Shown here in pieces: positions 1 to 8,455 of a stretch of 38,403 bases of DNA (the first letter of the stretch is position 1; the number at the start of each line of letters is the position of its first letter). The stretch comes from Myxococcota bacterium (GTDB lineage: Bacteria > Myxococcota_A > UBA9160 > UBA4427). The position numbers and the translations under genes are program-made. The DNA lies in assembly GCA_029941885.1 (NCBI GenBank), contig JAPYTP010000009.1, forward strand, positions 28,369-66,771, in the 5' to 3' direction. Below the pieces are notes generated by a model. That model did not search any database. It was given only the letters and a program-made list of their open reading frames with translations, and had not been told where the DNA came from.

Positions 1-1214
1 GAACGCATGTCAGTCAGATCATCGATCGGCAGCCGGAGGCTGCCACCGACGAGGGCGGGGTTCGTCAGGATCGAGTAGAAGGAGATCGAGTCGACGCGCC
101 ACGGAAGGCCCCTGTATTCGACACGCTCTCCCTCTCGGACGGCGCCCATGTCGAGGATCAAGACGGTCTGGGACCAGAAGCGGGGGATCGCCTGCTTCGA
201 TGTCCAGATCAGCCCCAGGATCAACAGAAGCACGAGGATCAGCAGAACCCAGTCGCCGAAGAAGTAGAGAGAGATCAGGAAGACGAGGACGGCACCGATC
301 ACGGTGAACGCTGAGTAGACGAGTCCGAAGACGCGACCCTCGAAACTCGCTGCGCGTTGGGAGAGAGCCGGGCGCTCGGAAAGGAATGCGCGCAGCCGAC
401 GAAATCCGATCAGAAATCCGATCATCGCGATCAGCGCGAGTATGAGGTTCCGCCCACGACTCTTGAAGAAGATCTGGAAGAGATTCTCGACGGCCTGGGC
501 GATCGACTGACTCTCACCCATACGCAGATCGAGTTTTTGTTGGGCCACATGAAGAGACGTCGAAATCGTGCTCTTGCGGCGAATCCAGTCGCGTTGCTCC
601 GCCTTGAACGCGGCGATCATGTCTGCGCCGACGAGGGTCGTCTCGATCTTGGCCAGTCGATCGATTGCGCCCTGGACTTGACCGAGTCGCTCGCCGAGTT
701 CGGAAATCTCGGTGCGTAGGCGGTCGATCTCCCGGGGACGACTCGTGGCCCGTTTCAGTTCGTTCACGAGCGGCCCGAGCAGGTCTCGGACCTCACGCAT
801 GAGGTTGAGTTCTTCCGGGACCTGGTCGAGCTCGATGGAGATCGGGTCGACACCGGAGGCGAGTTCGGAGAAGTTTCGATTGAGGTCGGCGAGTTCTTCG
901 GACAGCGCCCGGATCTCAGCCTCGATCTCTTCTTCACGCCCCAGCGCGGCCTCGGAGCCGAGGGCTTTCTGGCGCGCGAGCAGATCGGCCTCGATCTGTC
1001 GTCGTGCGGTCAGCACGCCAGATAGGTGGGTCTCGCGGGCATTGGGCGGCCGAGGGCGCGAAGGTTGTGCGGCTGAGGCAGCGGTCGGCTCGCCGTCGCT
1101 CGCCGAAAGCGCTTCCGGCTGTGCGGAGCCGGGGCCGGCGGAGAAAGAGAGAAGAAGCGCCGACAGGAGCGCGAGCAGGGGAGCCAGTGGGCTTCGTGCG
1201 GAGGGGTTGGCCAT
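1..1214 (-). CDS. MscS-like mechanosensitive channel family membrane protein, C-terminus cut by window edge
   Basis: The minus-strand frame opens with ATG at 1214 and stays open to the window start, so the C-terminal part is missing. The product begins with a signal-like hydrophobic stretch (about residues 10-31), then a low-complexity Ala/Pro segment. A long charged, Glu/Arg-rich region predicted to be coiled coil spans about residues 60-245. At least two transmembrane segments follow, near residues 255-270 and 300-345. The last visible part (LDMGAVREGERV, YRGLPWRVDSI) resembles the beta domain that follows the pore helix in MscS-like proteins. An extracytoplasmic coiled-coil domain joined to an MscS core is common in large MscS paralogues. 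The family call rests on the tail and topology; gating and osmotic function are inferred. It is divergent from the DUF3604 gene. Confidence 0.72.
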   Translation of the reverse strand, partial: MANPSARSPLAPLLALLSALLLSFSAGPGSAQPEALSASDGEPTAASAAQPSRPRPPNARETHLSGVLTARRQIEADLLARQKALGSEAALGREEEIEAEIRALSEELADLNRNFSELASGVDPISIELDQVPEELNLMREVRDLLGPLVNELKRATSRPREIDRLRTEISELGERLGQVQGAIDRLAKIETTLVGADMIAAFKAEQRDWIRRKSTISTSLHVAQQKLDLRMGESQSIAQAVENLFQIFFKSRGRNLILALIAMIGFLIGFRRLRAFLSERPALSQRAASFEGRVFGLVYSAFTVIGAVLVFLISLYFFGDWVLLILVLLLILGLIWTSKQAIPRFWSQTVLILDMGAVREGERVEYRGLPWRVDSISFYSILTNPALVGGSLRLPIDDLTDMR

Positions 1215-1286
1215 CACTTCGATTCGGGTAGCACTGCGGGTCCCCTTCCACCACAGATTCATCGTTCCGACGCAATGATCCGTCGC

Positions 1287-1292
1287 TAGAAT
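1287..1292 (+). promoter_or_regulatory. candidate -10 element TAGAAT for the DUF3604 gene
   Basis: TAGAAT lies 55 bases before the chosen ATG at 1348, and a weak -35-like TTCCGA occurs at 1265-1270 (spacing 16). The same 14 bases TAGAATCGGCGCCC recur at 34297-34310, upstream of the crotonase at 34376. This is pattern matching only. Confidence 0.3.
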
Positions 1293-1347
1293 CGGCGCCC
1301 CGGTCTCGGTCGCAATGTGCGAGGAGCCGAAAATTGGAGGGCTCCCC

Positions 1348-3603
1348 ATGCTTCGAAAGCTCGGATTGATCCTGGTCGCCGTGATCGCGCTTGTCGTGGG
1401 TGTCGTTTACGCCGCCGGGATCGGTCTCCTCAGCGACGAATGGACCGCCGGGCAACCGAGCGCGGGCGAGGTCTCGCAGGCCGTTGTCGACTCCCGGGAG
1501 GGCGCCGTTAGGGAGTCTGCCCTCGATGTGGGTGTCGCCCGCCCGAAGCAGATTCTCTTTGGCGACCTGCACGTCCATTCGACGTTCTCCTTCGATGCGT
1601 TCACATTGAGCCTACCGATGACGGGCGGCGATGGAGCGCATCCCGTCTCGGACGCCTGCGACTTCGCGCGCCATTGCTCCGCCCTCGACTTCTGGTCGAT
1701 CAATGACCACGCGATCACGCTCACCCCGCGGCGATGGAACGAGACAGTTGACGCCATTCGTCAGTGCAACGAAATCGCAGGTTCGGAATCGAATCCCGAC
1801 CTGGTCACCTATCTCGGTTGGGAATGGACCCAGGTCGGTGCGACTCCAGAGACCCACTACGGACACAAGAACGTGATCGTCCGGGGCCTCGACGACGTCG
1901 AGATACCCACTCGTCCGATCGCTGCGGGAGCGCCGCTCGGAATCGACGACATCAACGATACGTTGCCCTCACCCTTTCTCATGGGTGCCTACGGGCTCTA
2001 TGACCGAGAGCGAGGCGGCATCGACTTCGTCACCTATCAGGCTGAATTGATGCGCGACGAGGATTGCGCCCGGGATGTACCGGTACGAGACCTCCCGGAT
2101 GATTGTCGTGAGTCGGCTTCGACACCCGGCGAACTCTTCGCGAAGTTGGACGACTGGGGCTTCGATTCCCTGGTGATTCCCCACGGCACGACGTGGGGAT
2201 TCTATACGCCGATGGGGTCCGCCTGGGACAAGCAGCTCACCCTCGACAACCACGACCCCAATCGGCAGAAGCTGATCGAGGTTTTCTCCGGCCATGGCAA
2301 TTCCGAGGAGGTTCGATCCTTCGAGGAAATTGCATTCGACGAGAACGGTGTTCCGAGTTGTCCTCTTCCGACGAACGGCTACCTCCCGAGCTGTTGGCGC
2401 GCCGGGGAGATCATCGCGGAGCGATGTCTTGCCGAAGGGTCATCCGAAGAGGAATGTGCGGATCGCGCGGCGCGCGCGCGACAGCTCTATGTCGAGGCGC
2501 CGAATAACGGTGGCGCGAATGTCGTCCCCGCGACGCAGGTCGCGGAATGGCAGGATTCGGGTCAGTGTCGGGATTGTTTTCAGCCCTCCTTCAACTACCG
2601 ACCCAAGAGCTCCGTCCAATACATCATGTCGCTCGGTCGCGACGATGGAGAGGGTGGGCCCTTCCGATTCGACTTCGGATTCATCGCGGCGAGCGATAAT
2701 CACTCCGCACGTCCCGGCACGGGCTACAAGGAAGTCGCCCGCACCGAGTTCACGGAGGGGCGCTTCGGGGAGATGCGCAATACGCCGGTCGCGATCGTAT
2801 TCGATCCGCCCGAATACTCGTCCGAGCCGATTCCCTACGAGTTCGATCCCTCCGCTGCGGGGCCGTTGTCCGCCTTCGAAGTCGAACGCGGGGCTTCGTT
2901 CTTCCTGAACGGAGGGCTCGCGGCGGTTCACGCGGAGGGTCGCGATCGCGATTCGATCTGGAACGGCCTGGATCGCAAGGAGGTCTACGGGACGAGCGGC
3001 CCACGGATCCTGCTCTGGTTCGATCTGCTCAATTCTCCGGCGCGGGGAGCTGCGCCGATGGGCAGCCAGGTCGAACTCCGGGAGAATCCGATCTTCCAGG
3101 TGAAGGCGGTCGGATCCTTCGAGCAAAAGGCCGGTTGCGGTCCGGACGCGGCCCAGAAACTCGGTGCGGAAAAGATCGCACGACTCTGCCAGGGTGAATG
3201 TTATCACCCGTCGACCGTGCGCCGCCCGATCAGCCGAATCGAGATCGTTCGGATTCGTCCGCAACGGACCCCGAACGAAGACATCGTCGGGCTCGTCGAT
3301 GATCCCTGGAAGGTAATCGACTGTGATGGAAATCCCGAAGGATGCGTGGGCACTTTCGTGGACGACGAGTACGCGCGCGGAGGGCGAGACGTGCTGTACT
3401 ACGCCCGGGCGATCGAGGCGCCGAGCGACGCTGTCGGTGCGGATCCGCTGGGATGTCGACGTGACGAAAGCGGACGCTGTGTGCAGGTCGATCCTTGTTT
3501 CGGACGTCCTAGCGACGACGAGTGCCTGGCACAGACCGAAGAGCGGGCGTGGTCGTCACCGATCTTCGTCAATCAGCCGCGGCAATCTCTGGCGTCTCGT
3601 TAG
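1348..3603 (+). CDS. DUF3604 domain-containing exported protein
   Basis: A 751-residue product. The ATG at 1348 is preferred over one at 1315 because GGAGG sits 7 bases upstream and the protein then starts with a clean hydrophobic anchor (LGLILVAVIALVVGVVYAAG). The DUF3604 signature starts near residue 70 with FGDLHVHSTFSFDAF, a PHP-like His-x-His pattern suggesting a metal-dependent hydrolase fold. Other family features are the WSINDHA, YLGWEWTQ and ASDNHSARPGTGYK segments. The protein carries many cysteines, several in close pairs, in keeping with folding outside the cytoplasm with disulfides. DUF3604 proteins are common in marine and soil proteobacteria and their substrate is not known to me. 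The gene is monocistronic by position and convergent with the 72-residue ORF. Confidence 0.9.
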   Translation: MLRKLGLILVAVIALVVGVVYAAGIGLLSDEWTAGQPSAGEVSQAVVDSREGAVRESALDVGVARPKQILFGDLHVHSTFSFDAFTLSLPMTGGDGAHPVSDACDFARHCSALDFWSINDHAITLTPRRWNETVDAIRQCNEIAGSESNPDLVTYLGWEWTQVGATPETHYGHKNVIVRGLDDVEIPTRPIAAGAPLGIDDINDTLPSPFLMGAYGLYDRERGGIDFVTYQAELMRDEDCARDVPVRDLPDDCRESASTPGELFAKLDDWGFDSLVIPHGTTWGFYTPMGSAWDKQLTLDNHDPNRQKLIEVFSGHGNSEEVRSFEEIAFDENGVPSCPLPTNGYLPSCWRAGEIIAERCLAEGSSEEECADRAARARQLYVEAPNNGGANVVPATQVAEWQDSGQCRDCFQPSFNYRPKSSVQYIMSLGRDDGEGGPFRFDFGFIAASDNHSARPGTGYKEVARTEFTEGRFGEMRNTPVAIVFDPPEYSSEPIPYEFDPSAAGPLSAFEVERGASFFLNGGLAAVHAEGRDRDSIWNGLDRKEVYGTSGPRILLWFDLLNSPARGAAPMGSQVELRENPIFQVKAVGSFEQKAGCGPDAAQKLGAEKIARLCQGECYHPSTVRRPISRIEIVRIRPQRTPNEDIVGLVDDPWKVIDCDGNPEGCVGTFVDDEYARGGRDVLYYARAIEAPSDAVGADPLGCRRDESGRCVQVDPCFGRPSDDECLAQTEERAWSSPIFVNQPRQSLASR

Positions 3604-3625
3604 GCCGATCTCATCGGACTCGACA

Positions 3626-3844
3626 TTAGGCGAAGAGTCGTTCCAGTCCACTTCCCGCGATGGTTGAATCGACGGAATCCCGGTCGCCCGGGGCGAGGGA
3701 TTCGTAGTCGCGTCGCAGCCGTTGCAGGCATTTCCCCTGATACGGGAAGGGCTTCTGGGTCCACGGCTTGCCGTCGATCTCGCACTCGACGAGATCCTTT
3801 CCCTGCTCGAGGGCGCCGACGCGGGTATAGGGTTCTGTGCTCAT
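3626..3844 (-). CDS. 72-residue protein resembling the C-terminal module of the neighbouring GST-like proteins
   Basis: ATG at 3844 has a GAGGA ribosome-binding site 7 bases upstream, and the gene lies 52 bases downstream of tetR on the same strand. Residues about 22-70 (DGKPWTQKPFPYQ, KCLQRLRRDY, VDSTIAGSGLERL) align by eye with the last 50 residues of two GST-like proteins nearby. These are the product of 8456-9454 (AGKTFTQQPQKY, SLQAVREKY) and that of 4673-5755 (LQRVLDPY, VDSALAGTGWEPLLA). There is no thioredoxin-fold domain here, only this tail module. It could be a genuine small protein, or a remnant of a degraded GST-like gene whose front part was lost. The good ribosome-binding site and intact frame favour expression. 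The function of the module is unknown to me. Confidence 0.66.
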   Translation of the reverse strand: MSTEPYTRVGALEQGKDLVECEIDGKPWTQKPFPYQGKCLQRLRRDYESLAPGDRDSVDSTIAGSGLERLFA

Positions 3845-3896
3845 CGGAAATTCCTCGCTCTCTCGATTCGGTCGGGATGTCTTGCTGCGCGAAGTT

Positions 3897-4487
3897 CTAG
3901 GGGAGTGACGCCGCGAGTGCGACGACGATCCTTTTGATCGCGTTGTGCGCTCGGCGTGCGCTCAGGCGCTGATCGATTCGCAGTCGGTTGAAGGCCTCGA
4001 AGGACAGGGCCATCTCGAGACCCTCCGCGACTTCCGGCTCGGCCGGCTCGACTTCCGGGAGCCAGCGGCGAAGGTCTCGCCGGAGTGCGCGTACATTTCG
4101 GTCGTGCTGGGCCAGAAGAAAGGCGGAGCGAGCGCGTTGCAGCCCCGAGGAGCGCAAGAAGGGCGCGAGCTTTTCGAACAGCGCCAGTCGCCGTTCGATC
4201 AGCGATTCGAGGCGATCCTCGAGCGGACCACTCTGGATCTTGTCGACGAAGAGCGATTCGACCTCTTCCGTCAGCCGCTCGTTCATCGTGGCGAAGAGTG
4301 TATCCATGTCCGAGAAGTGGCGAAAAACCGTGCGCACGCCGACATCGGCCCGCTCGGCGACCTGCTGAGCGGTCGGCGAGAGGGTGCCCTCTGCGATCAG
4401 GTCGAGCATCGCCCCCACGATCGCCTCGCGGCTTCGCTCGGATCGCCTCACGCGGCCGTCTGTGGGAAGGTCGGTGCTGGTCGCCAT
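3897..4487 (-). CDS. TetR/AcrR family transcriptional regulator
   Basis: A 196-residue protein of normal TetR length. The N-terminal DNA-binding domain spans about residues 15-62: REAIVGAMLDLIAEG is helix 1, and TAQQVAERADVGVRTVFRHF is the helix-turn-helix with the usual phenylalanine-rich end. The C-terminal ligand domain is helical and Arg/Leu-rich with no recognisable ligand motif. A perfect inverted repeat (TTATGGCA, 7 bases, TGCCATAA) lies at 4496-4518. It overlaps the apparent -10 of this gene, so autorepression is likely. The gene is divergent from the GST/acyl-CoA synthetase run and is followed by the 72-residue ORF. Control of the divergent run is inferred from position. Confidence 0.93.
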   Translation of the reverse strand: MATSTDLPTDGRVRRSERSREAIVGAMLDLIAEGTLSPTAQQVAERADVGVRTVFRHFSDMDTLFATMNERLTEEVESLFVDKIQSGPLEDRLESLIERRLALFEKLAPFLRSSGLQRARSAFLLAQHDRNVRALRRDLRRWLPEVEPAEPEVAEGLEMALSFEAFNRLRIDQRLSARRAHNAIKRIVVALAASLP

Positions 4488-4494
4488 GACGGGA

Positions 4495-4500
4495 ATTATG
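4495..4500 (-). promoter_or_regulatory. candidate -10 element (CATAAT) giving a leaderless tetR transcript
   Basis: On the minus strand CATAAT ends 7 bases before the tetR ATG, and no ribosome-binding site is visible between them. This spacing would put the transcription start at or near the start codon. The hexamer overlaps the left arm of the inverted repeat at 4496-4518. Confidence 0.4.
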
Positions 4501-4518
4501 GCATAATCAGTGCCATAA
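4496..4518. promoter_or_regulatory. probable TetR operator (8-7-8 inverted repeat)
   Basis: TTATGGCA at 4496-4503 and TGCCATAA at 4511-4518 are exact reverse complements separated by TAATCAG. The 23-base span lies in the tetR/GST divergent intergenic region, 9 bases from the tetR start codon. Size, symmetry and location are typical of sites bound by TetR-family dimers. Binding by this particular regulator is inferred. Confidence 0.68.
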
Positions 4519-4672
4519 GATCCAGATCCGTCTCGCGCGTCGCGTGTCCTCCCAGGAGATTTCCCATTTTCCGAAACGCCCTGCTACCCGTGCTTCGCAC
4601 CGTCGCCGGGCCCGAATTCGTCGACTCATCCGATCGGACGCCGATCGTGGCGGCTACCATTGCGGAGAGACG

Positions 4673-5755
4673 ATGAACGCGACCCCACGACCCTATCTGC
4701 TTCACGGTTTCGAGGTTTCCTTCTTTTCGGCCAAGGTGCGGGTCGCGATGCGATACAAGCAGCTCTTCATGGAAGAGAAGCGCGCGGACATTCGCATGAT
4801 CCTGAAGCGAACCGGTCTCGCGTTCATCCCGATCGTGACCACGCCGGATGACGAAGTCTGGCAGGACTCGAGCGAGATCATCGATCGTCTCGAGGCCCGC
4901 CATCCGAATCCGCCGCTCTATCCGGAGACGCCGCTTCATCGCACGATCTGCTCGCTGATCGAGCTCTACTCCGATGAGTTTGCGATCACGCCGGCGATGC
5001 ATACGCGCTGGGGGACTGAAGAGAGCGAGTCGATGACCCGGGCTCGGTTCGGTGCGATGACGGGATCCGCTGAGGCTGGGAACAAGGCGGCAGATGCGAT
5101 GGTGAAGGCACGCTTTGCGGTGGGGGCCACCCCCGAGGCCGGCCCAGCGATCGAGGAACATCTGCACGCCTGTCTGTCAGCGTTGTCCGCCCATTTCGAA
5201 TCCAACGACTATCTCCTGGGGAATCGGATGTCGCTCGCGGATTGCGGGCTGATGGGTCCTGTTCATGCGCACTACTGGACGGATCTGACGTCGCGGAGGC
5301 TACTGCTCGAGACGGCGCTGCCGGTGATCCGCTGGATCGAGTTCTGCAACGCGCCGGGCGCAGACGATCAGGGTGAGTGGTTTCGCGCCGATGGAATCCC
5401 GGATTCGCTCGTCGAGGTGCTCGGGGTGATGGGGGCGGACGCGGCCCCGGTGTTGCTAGCCACGATTCGCGCCGTCGAGGAGTGGGCGGACGAGAACGCC
5501 AAGCCAGGAGCCGAGGCGCCTCGCGTGATCGGCCTCGCCGAGTCCAGGCTTCGCGGCACGCGACTGAGTCGCGCTGCACAATGTTATTCGCTCTGGATGC
5601 TCCAGCGGGTTCTCGATCCATATCGGGATCTTCTGGATGTCGAACGCGCTCGGGTCGATAGTGCGCTCGCGGGAACGGGCTGGGAGCCCCTGCTTGCTTA
5701 TCATCCCCGGCATCGGGTCGAAAAGCGTGGATTTCAACTCATCTTCTCCGACTAG
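4673..5755 (+). CDS. glutathione S-transferase-like protein with extra C-terminal domain
   Basis: A 360-residue product starting at ATG 4673, preceded by GGAGAG; the open frame reaches back to 4544 but has no ribosome-binding site there. The N-terminal part is a GST_N thioredoxin fold (LHGFEVSFFSAKVRVAMRYK, then FIPIVTTPDDEVWQDSSEII, with the usual cis-Pro followed by an Asp-Ser glutathione-contact pair). The helical GST_C region contains YLLGNRMSLADCGLMGP, a normal N-capping motif. Beyond about residue 230 the protein is longer than an ordinary GST of 200-230 residues. Its last 50 residues match the stand-alone ORF at 3626-3844. It is the first gene of the plus-strand run and sits 63 bases before the acyl-CoA synthetase. 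Substrate unknown; glutathione use is inferred from the fold. Confidence 0.86.
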   Translation: MNATPRPYLLHGFEVSFFSAKVRVAMRYKQLFMEEKRADIRMILKRTGLAFIPIVTTPDDEVWQDSSEIIDRLEARHPNPPLYPETPLHRTICSLIELYSDEFAITPAMHTRWGTEESESMTRARFGAMTGSAEAGNKAADAMVKARFAVGATPEAGPAIEEHLHACLSALSAHFESNDYLLGNRMSLADCGLMGPVHAHYWTDLTSRRLLLETALPVIRWIEFCNAPGADDQGEWFRADGIPDSLVEVLGVMGADAAPVLLATIRAVEEWADENAKPGAEAPRVIGLAESRLRGTRLSRAAQCYSLWMLQRVLDPYRDLLDVERARVDSALAGTGWEPLLAYHPRHRVEKRGFQLIFSD

Positions 5756-5818
5756 AGTCGGGTCTCGAAGTCCCCTGTGCCGCTTGGCGGACATCGAATG
5801 GGAGTGCCCCCCACCATC

Positions 5819-7642
5819 ATGAGTTCCCTGCGCCGCCTTCGTCGTGGTCTCGGCTTCGTCCGTTCCTATCTGCCCTTTATTGTCAGGATGGCGGGAGCCG
5901 CGGCGGGACGCCGCGTGGACTATTCGGATTGGCTCGAGCCTCATTTCCGGTCCTACGCAGACCATCCGGCCCTGATCGGCGAATCGGGGAGCATGACCTG
6001 GGCGGAGCTCGACGCCTTCGCGAATCGGGTCGCGCGTTGGGCGATCGACGAGGGGCTTCGTCGTGGAGACGTCGTCACGCTGCTGATGGAGAATCGCCCG
6101 GAGTACATCGCGATCTGGCTCGGCCTGTCCCGGCTCGGGGTGGTGACCGCACTTCTCAACACGAATCTCACCGGCGATCGACTGGCCCATTGCATGCGCG
6201 CCGCCGAGTCGGGCCACCTCGTGGTCGGCGTCGAGCTCGTCGAAGCCGCTACTTCCGCGCTTTCCGAGTTGACCGAGTTTCCGAAAGTTCTCGTTGTGAG
6301 CGGATCCGCGGAACCCGGTGTCGATCTCGCTTCCGTTCGTCAGTCGATTCCGAGTGCGGAGTCCCTCGATGTGGAACTGGAGAGCCAATCATCCCGCAAG
6401 ATCGAGCATTCCTATCGTCGGGATCGTCTGGGCGGGGACGGGCTCTTTCTGATCTACACGAGCGGCACCACGGGTCTGCCCAAGGCGGCGCGAGTCAGCC
6501 ATACCAAGGCGCTGTCCGCCGGCGCAGCCGTCTGGAAGCTCCAACGTCTCACACCCAACGACCGCGTCTACTGTTGTCTTCCCCTCTACCACAGCGCGGG
6601 AGGCATGATGGCCGTCGGCGGGGCGCTATTCGCGGGGGGATCCCTGGTGATCTCGAGCCGCTTTTCGGCGAAGCGTTTCTGGAGCGACTGTGCGCAGCAC
6701 GATGTCACCGCGATCCAATATATTGGCGAACTCTGTCGCTATCTTCTCAATTCGCCGCCGCACCCGGACGAGCGGCGACATACGATTCGGCTCGCCCTGG
6801 GCAATGGACTTCGACCGGAGGTCTGGACCCCTTTCCAGGAGAGATTCGGGATCCCCAGAATCGTCGAGTTCTACGGGGCAACAGAAGGCAATCTGGTGCT
6901 CTTCAACCTTGAGGGTCGGGTCGGGGCGATCGGGCATCTGCCGGATTTCGTTCGCCGGCTGCTCGGGGTCGAGGTTGCGCGCTTCGATCTCGAAGTCGAG
7001 GAGGTCGTTCGAGGAGATGCGGGATTCTGTCTTCCGGTGCAGCCGGGCGAGCCCGGTGAATTGTTGATGAAGATCACGAAGACCACACGGTTCGAGGGAT
7101 ACACGGACGAGGCGGCGAGCAAGAAGAAGATCTTGCACGATGTTTTCGAAAAGGGGGATGCCTATTTCCGCAGCGGCGATCTGCTGCGAATCGATTCCGA
7201 GGGCTTCTTCTTCTTCGTCGATCGGATCGGGGACACCTTTCGCTGGAAGGGCGAGAATGTGGCGACGAGTGAGGTGGCCGAGGTGCTCTCGGTCGTCGTC
7301 GGTGTCGAAGAGGCGAATATCTACGGAGTCGAGATCGCGCACACGGATGGTCGCGCTGGAATGGCTGCGCTCGTCACGAATCAAGACTTCGACCTCGAGA
7401 ATTTTGGCCGTATCGTCGAGGAAGACCTGGCCTCCTACGCGCGCCCGATCTTTCTTCGGATCCTGCCGCAGATGGAAATCACCGGAACCTTCAAGCACCG
7501 CAAGGTCGATCTCGTGAAGGAGGGCTTCGATCCCGCGTGCCTCTCGGATCCGATCTATTTCAGGGATCCCACGAGGGGAACCTACGTTCCGCTCGACGCC
7601 GTGGCTTTCGAGCGGATCAGCGACGGCACGATTCGGCTCTAG
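5819..7642 (+). CDS. FATP-type long/very-long-chain acyl-CoA synthetase
   Basis: An adenylate-forming enzyme of about 607 residues that would activate a fatty or related carboxylic acid to its CoA thioester with ATP. The AMP-binding P-loop is YTSGTTGLPKAARVSH near residue 212. VEFYGATEGN follows further on, and the FATP signature FRWKGENVATSEVAEVL lies near residue 475. The N-terminal hydrophobic stretch (LGFVRSYLPFIVRMAGAA) matches the membrane-associating region of this family (compare mycobacterial FadD6). The start is uncertain: ATG at 5819 begins the conserved-looking part, while ATGs at 5777 and 5798 are in frame with no better ribosome-binding site. The thioesterase-like pseudogene follows 24 bases later, suggesting one transcript with the GST genes. 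Confidence 0.93.
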   Translation: MSSLRRLRRGLGFVRSYLPFIVRMAGAAAGRRVDYSDWLEPHFRSYADHPALIGESGSMTWAELDAFANRVARWAIDEGLRRGDVVTLLMENRPEYIAIWLGLSRLGVVTALLNTNLTGDRLAHCMRAAESGHLVVGVELVEAATSALSELTEFPKVLVVSGSAEPGVDLASVRQSIPSAESLDVELESQSSRKIEHSYRRDRLGGDGLFLIYTSGTTGLPKAARVSHTKALSAGAAVWKLQRLTPNDRVYCCLPLYHSAGGMMAVGGALFAGGSLVISSRFSAKRFWSDCAQHDVTAIQYIGELCRYLLNSPPHPDERRHTIRLALGNGLRPEVWTPFQERFGIPRIVEFYGATEGNLVLFNLEGRVGAIGHLPDFVRRLLGVEVARFDLEVEEVVRGDAGFCLPVQPGEPGELLMKITKTTRFEGYTDEAASKKKILHDVFEKGDAYFRSGDLLRIDSEGFFFFVDRIGDTFRWKGENVATSEVAEVLSVVVGVEEANIYGVEIAHTDGRAGMAALVTNQDFDLENFGRIVEEDLASYARPIFLRILPQMEITGTFKHRKVDLVKEGFDPACLSDPIYFRDPTRGTYVPLDAVAFERISDGTIRL

Positions 7643-7666
7643 TCGGGGGCGTCGGGAGGAATTGGG

Positions 7667-8266
7667 TTGACTGATCATTCGATCGAGATCGATCGTCGAT
7701 TCTGCGGCCCGCCGCAGTCGGGCAACGGTGGCTATGTGGCCGGACGTCTCGCCGCGTTCATCGAAGCGCCCGCGGTCGGAGTGCGGCGCGCGAATTCAGG
7801 GGATTCGAAGAGCATGTCTTCCCGGGTTGCTTCGTCTGCGGGACCGATCGCGCCGAGGCCGATGGGCTTCGGATCTTTCCGGGGCCGAGCGGCGACGAGG
7901 GGCTCTTCGCCGCGCCCTGGACTCCGGATGCATCGCTACTCCCCCACCCCTTCTGAAGACGAGTGGTTGCCAAGCGAGATCCTCTGGACGGCTCTCGATT
8001 GCCCGGCGCCTTTGCCTTCCCTCAGCCCGAGGGCAAGGTCGTGTTATTAGGCGAAATGAAGGTCGCGCGCTCGGGCACGGTCGCCGTGGGCGAGCGGCTG
8101 TGTCGTGGCCATTTGGGAGATCGAGGCCTTTGGCCGCAAGCATTTCACCGGCTCTGCGCTCTACGCGGAATCCGGTGACTGCCGCGGAATCGCATTGGGT
8201 CTCTGGTTCGAGGTGGATCCCGACGCGGTTCCGCGCGACGGGAAGGACGCGGCGACTCCCCGATGA
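7667..8266 (+). pseudogene. decayed thioesterase-like (hot-dog family) gene with several frameshifts
   Basis: A TTG start at 7667 with GGGAGGA 6 bases upstream opens a frame that cannot be followed. Recognisable pieces lie in order but alternate between two frames. IDRRFCGPPQSGNGGYVAGR (7667 to about 7795) is followed by VFPGCFVCGTDRAEADGLRI in the next frame (about 7801-7950, ending at a TGA). SEDEWLPSEILWTALDCP returns to the first frame (about 7945-8005), GAFAFPQPEGKVVLLGEM is in the second (about 8005-8098), and IEAFGRKHFTGSALYAESGD is in the first again (8102-8266). That is at least four frame changes. The stretch between the first and second pieces is also far shorter than I would expect for this family, suggesting an internal deletion. 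Intact relatives, as I recall them, are thioesterase-superfamily proteins with the same FCGPP and CFVCG motifs. Neighbouring genes are intact, so base-calling error is a less likely explanation. Confidence 0.78.
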
Positions 8267-8455
8267 CTGACCGGGGATATTGGCACGACGCGTGCCACTA
8301 TGGCATCGTCGCGATCCGGCAGCGGCCCTCGCGGAGCACTCGATTGCCCTCCCTCGGTGTGGTCTCGTGGACGGCGTCGCGTGAGATGCCGGACTGGCCG
8401 CGAAATCTTCAGCAATCCCGACTCGCCTTTCGAGTCACAGCTCGAGGTTTGACCG

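Noticed and set aside
934-1578. Long minus-strand ORF overlapping the DUF3604 start
   Set aside because: Arg-rich, no recognisable family, and it conflicts with both the MscS-like frame and the well-supported DUF3604 gene; a GC-rich shadow.
3605-3617. CCGAT-CTC-ATCGG hairpin between convergent genes as a terminator
   Set aside because: Only five base pairs and no T-run on either side.
7951-7953. TGA in the middle block of the thioesterase pseudogene as a second selenocysteine
   Set aside because: No Sec-type motif surrounds it, the conserved family sequence continues in a different frame, and several other frameshifts are present.
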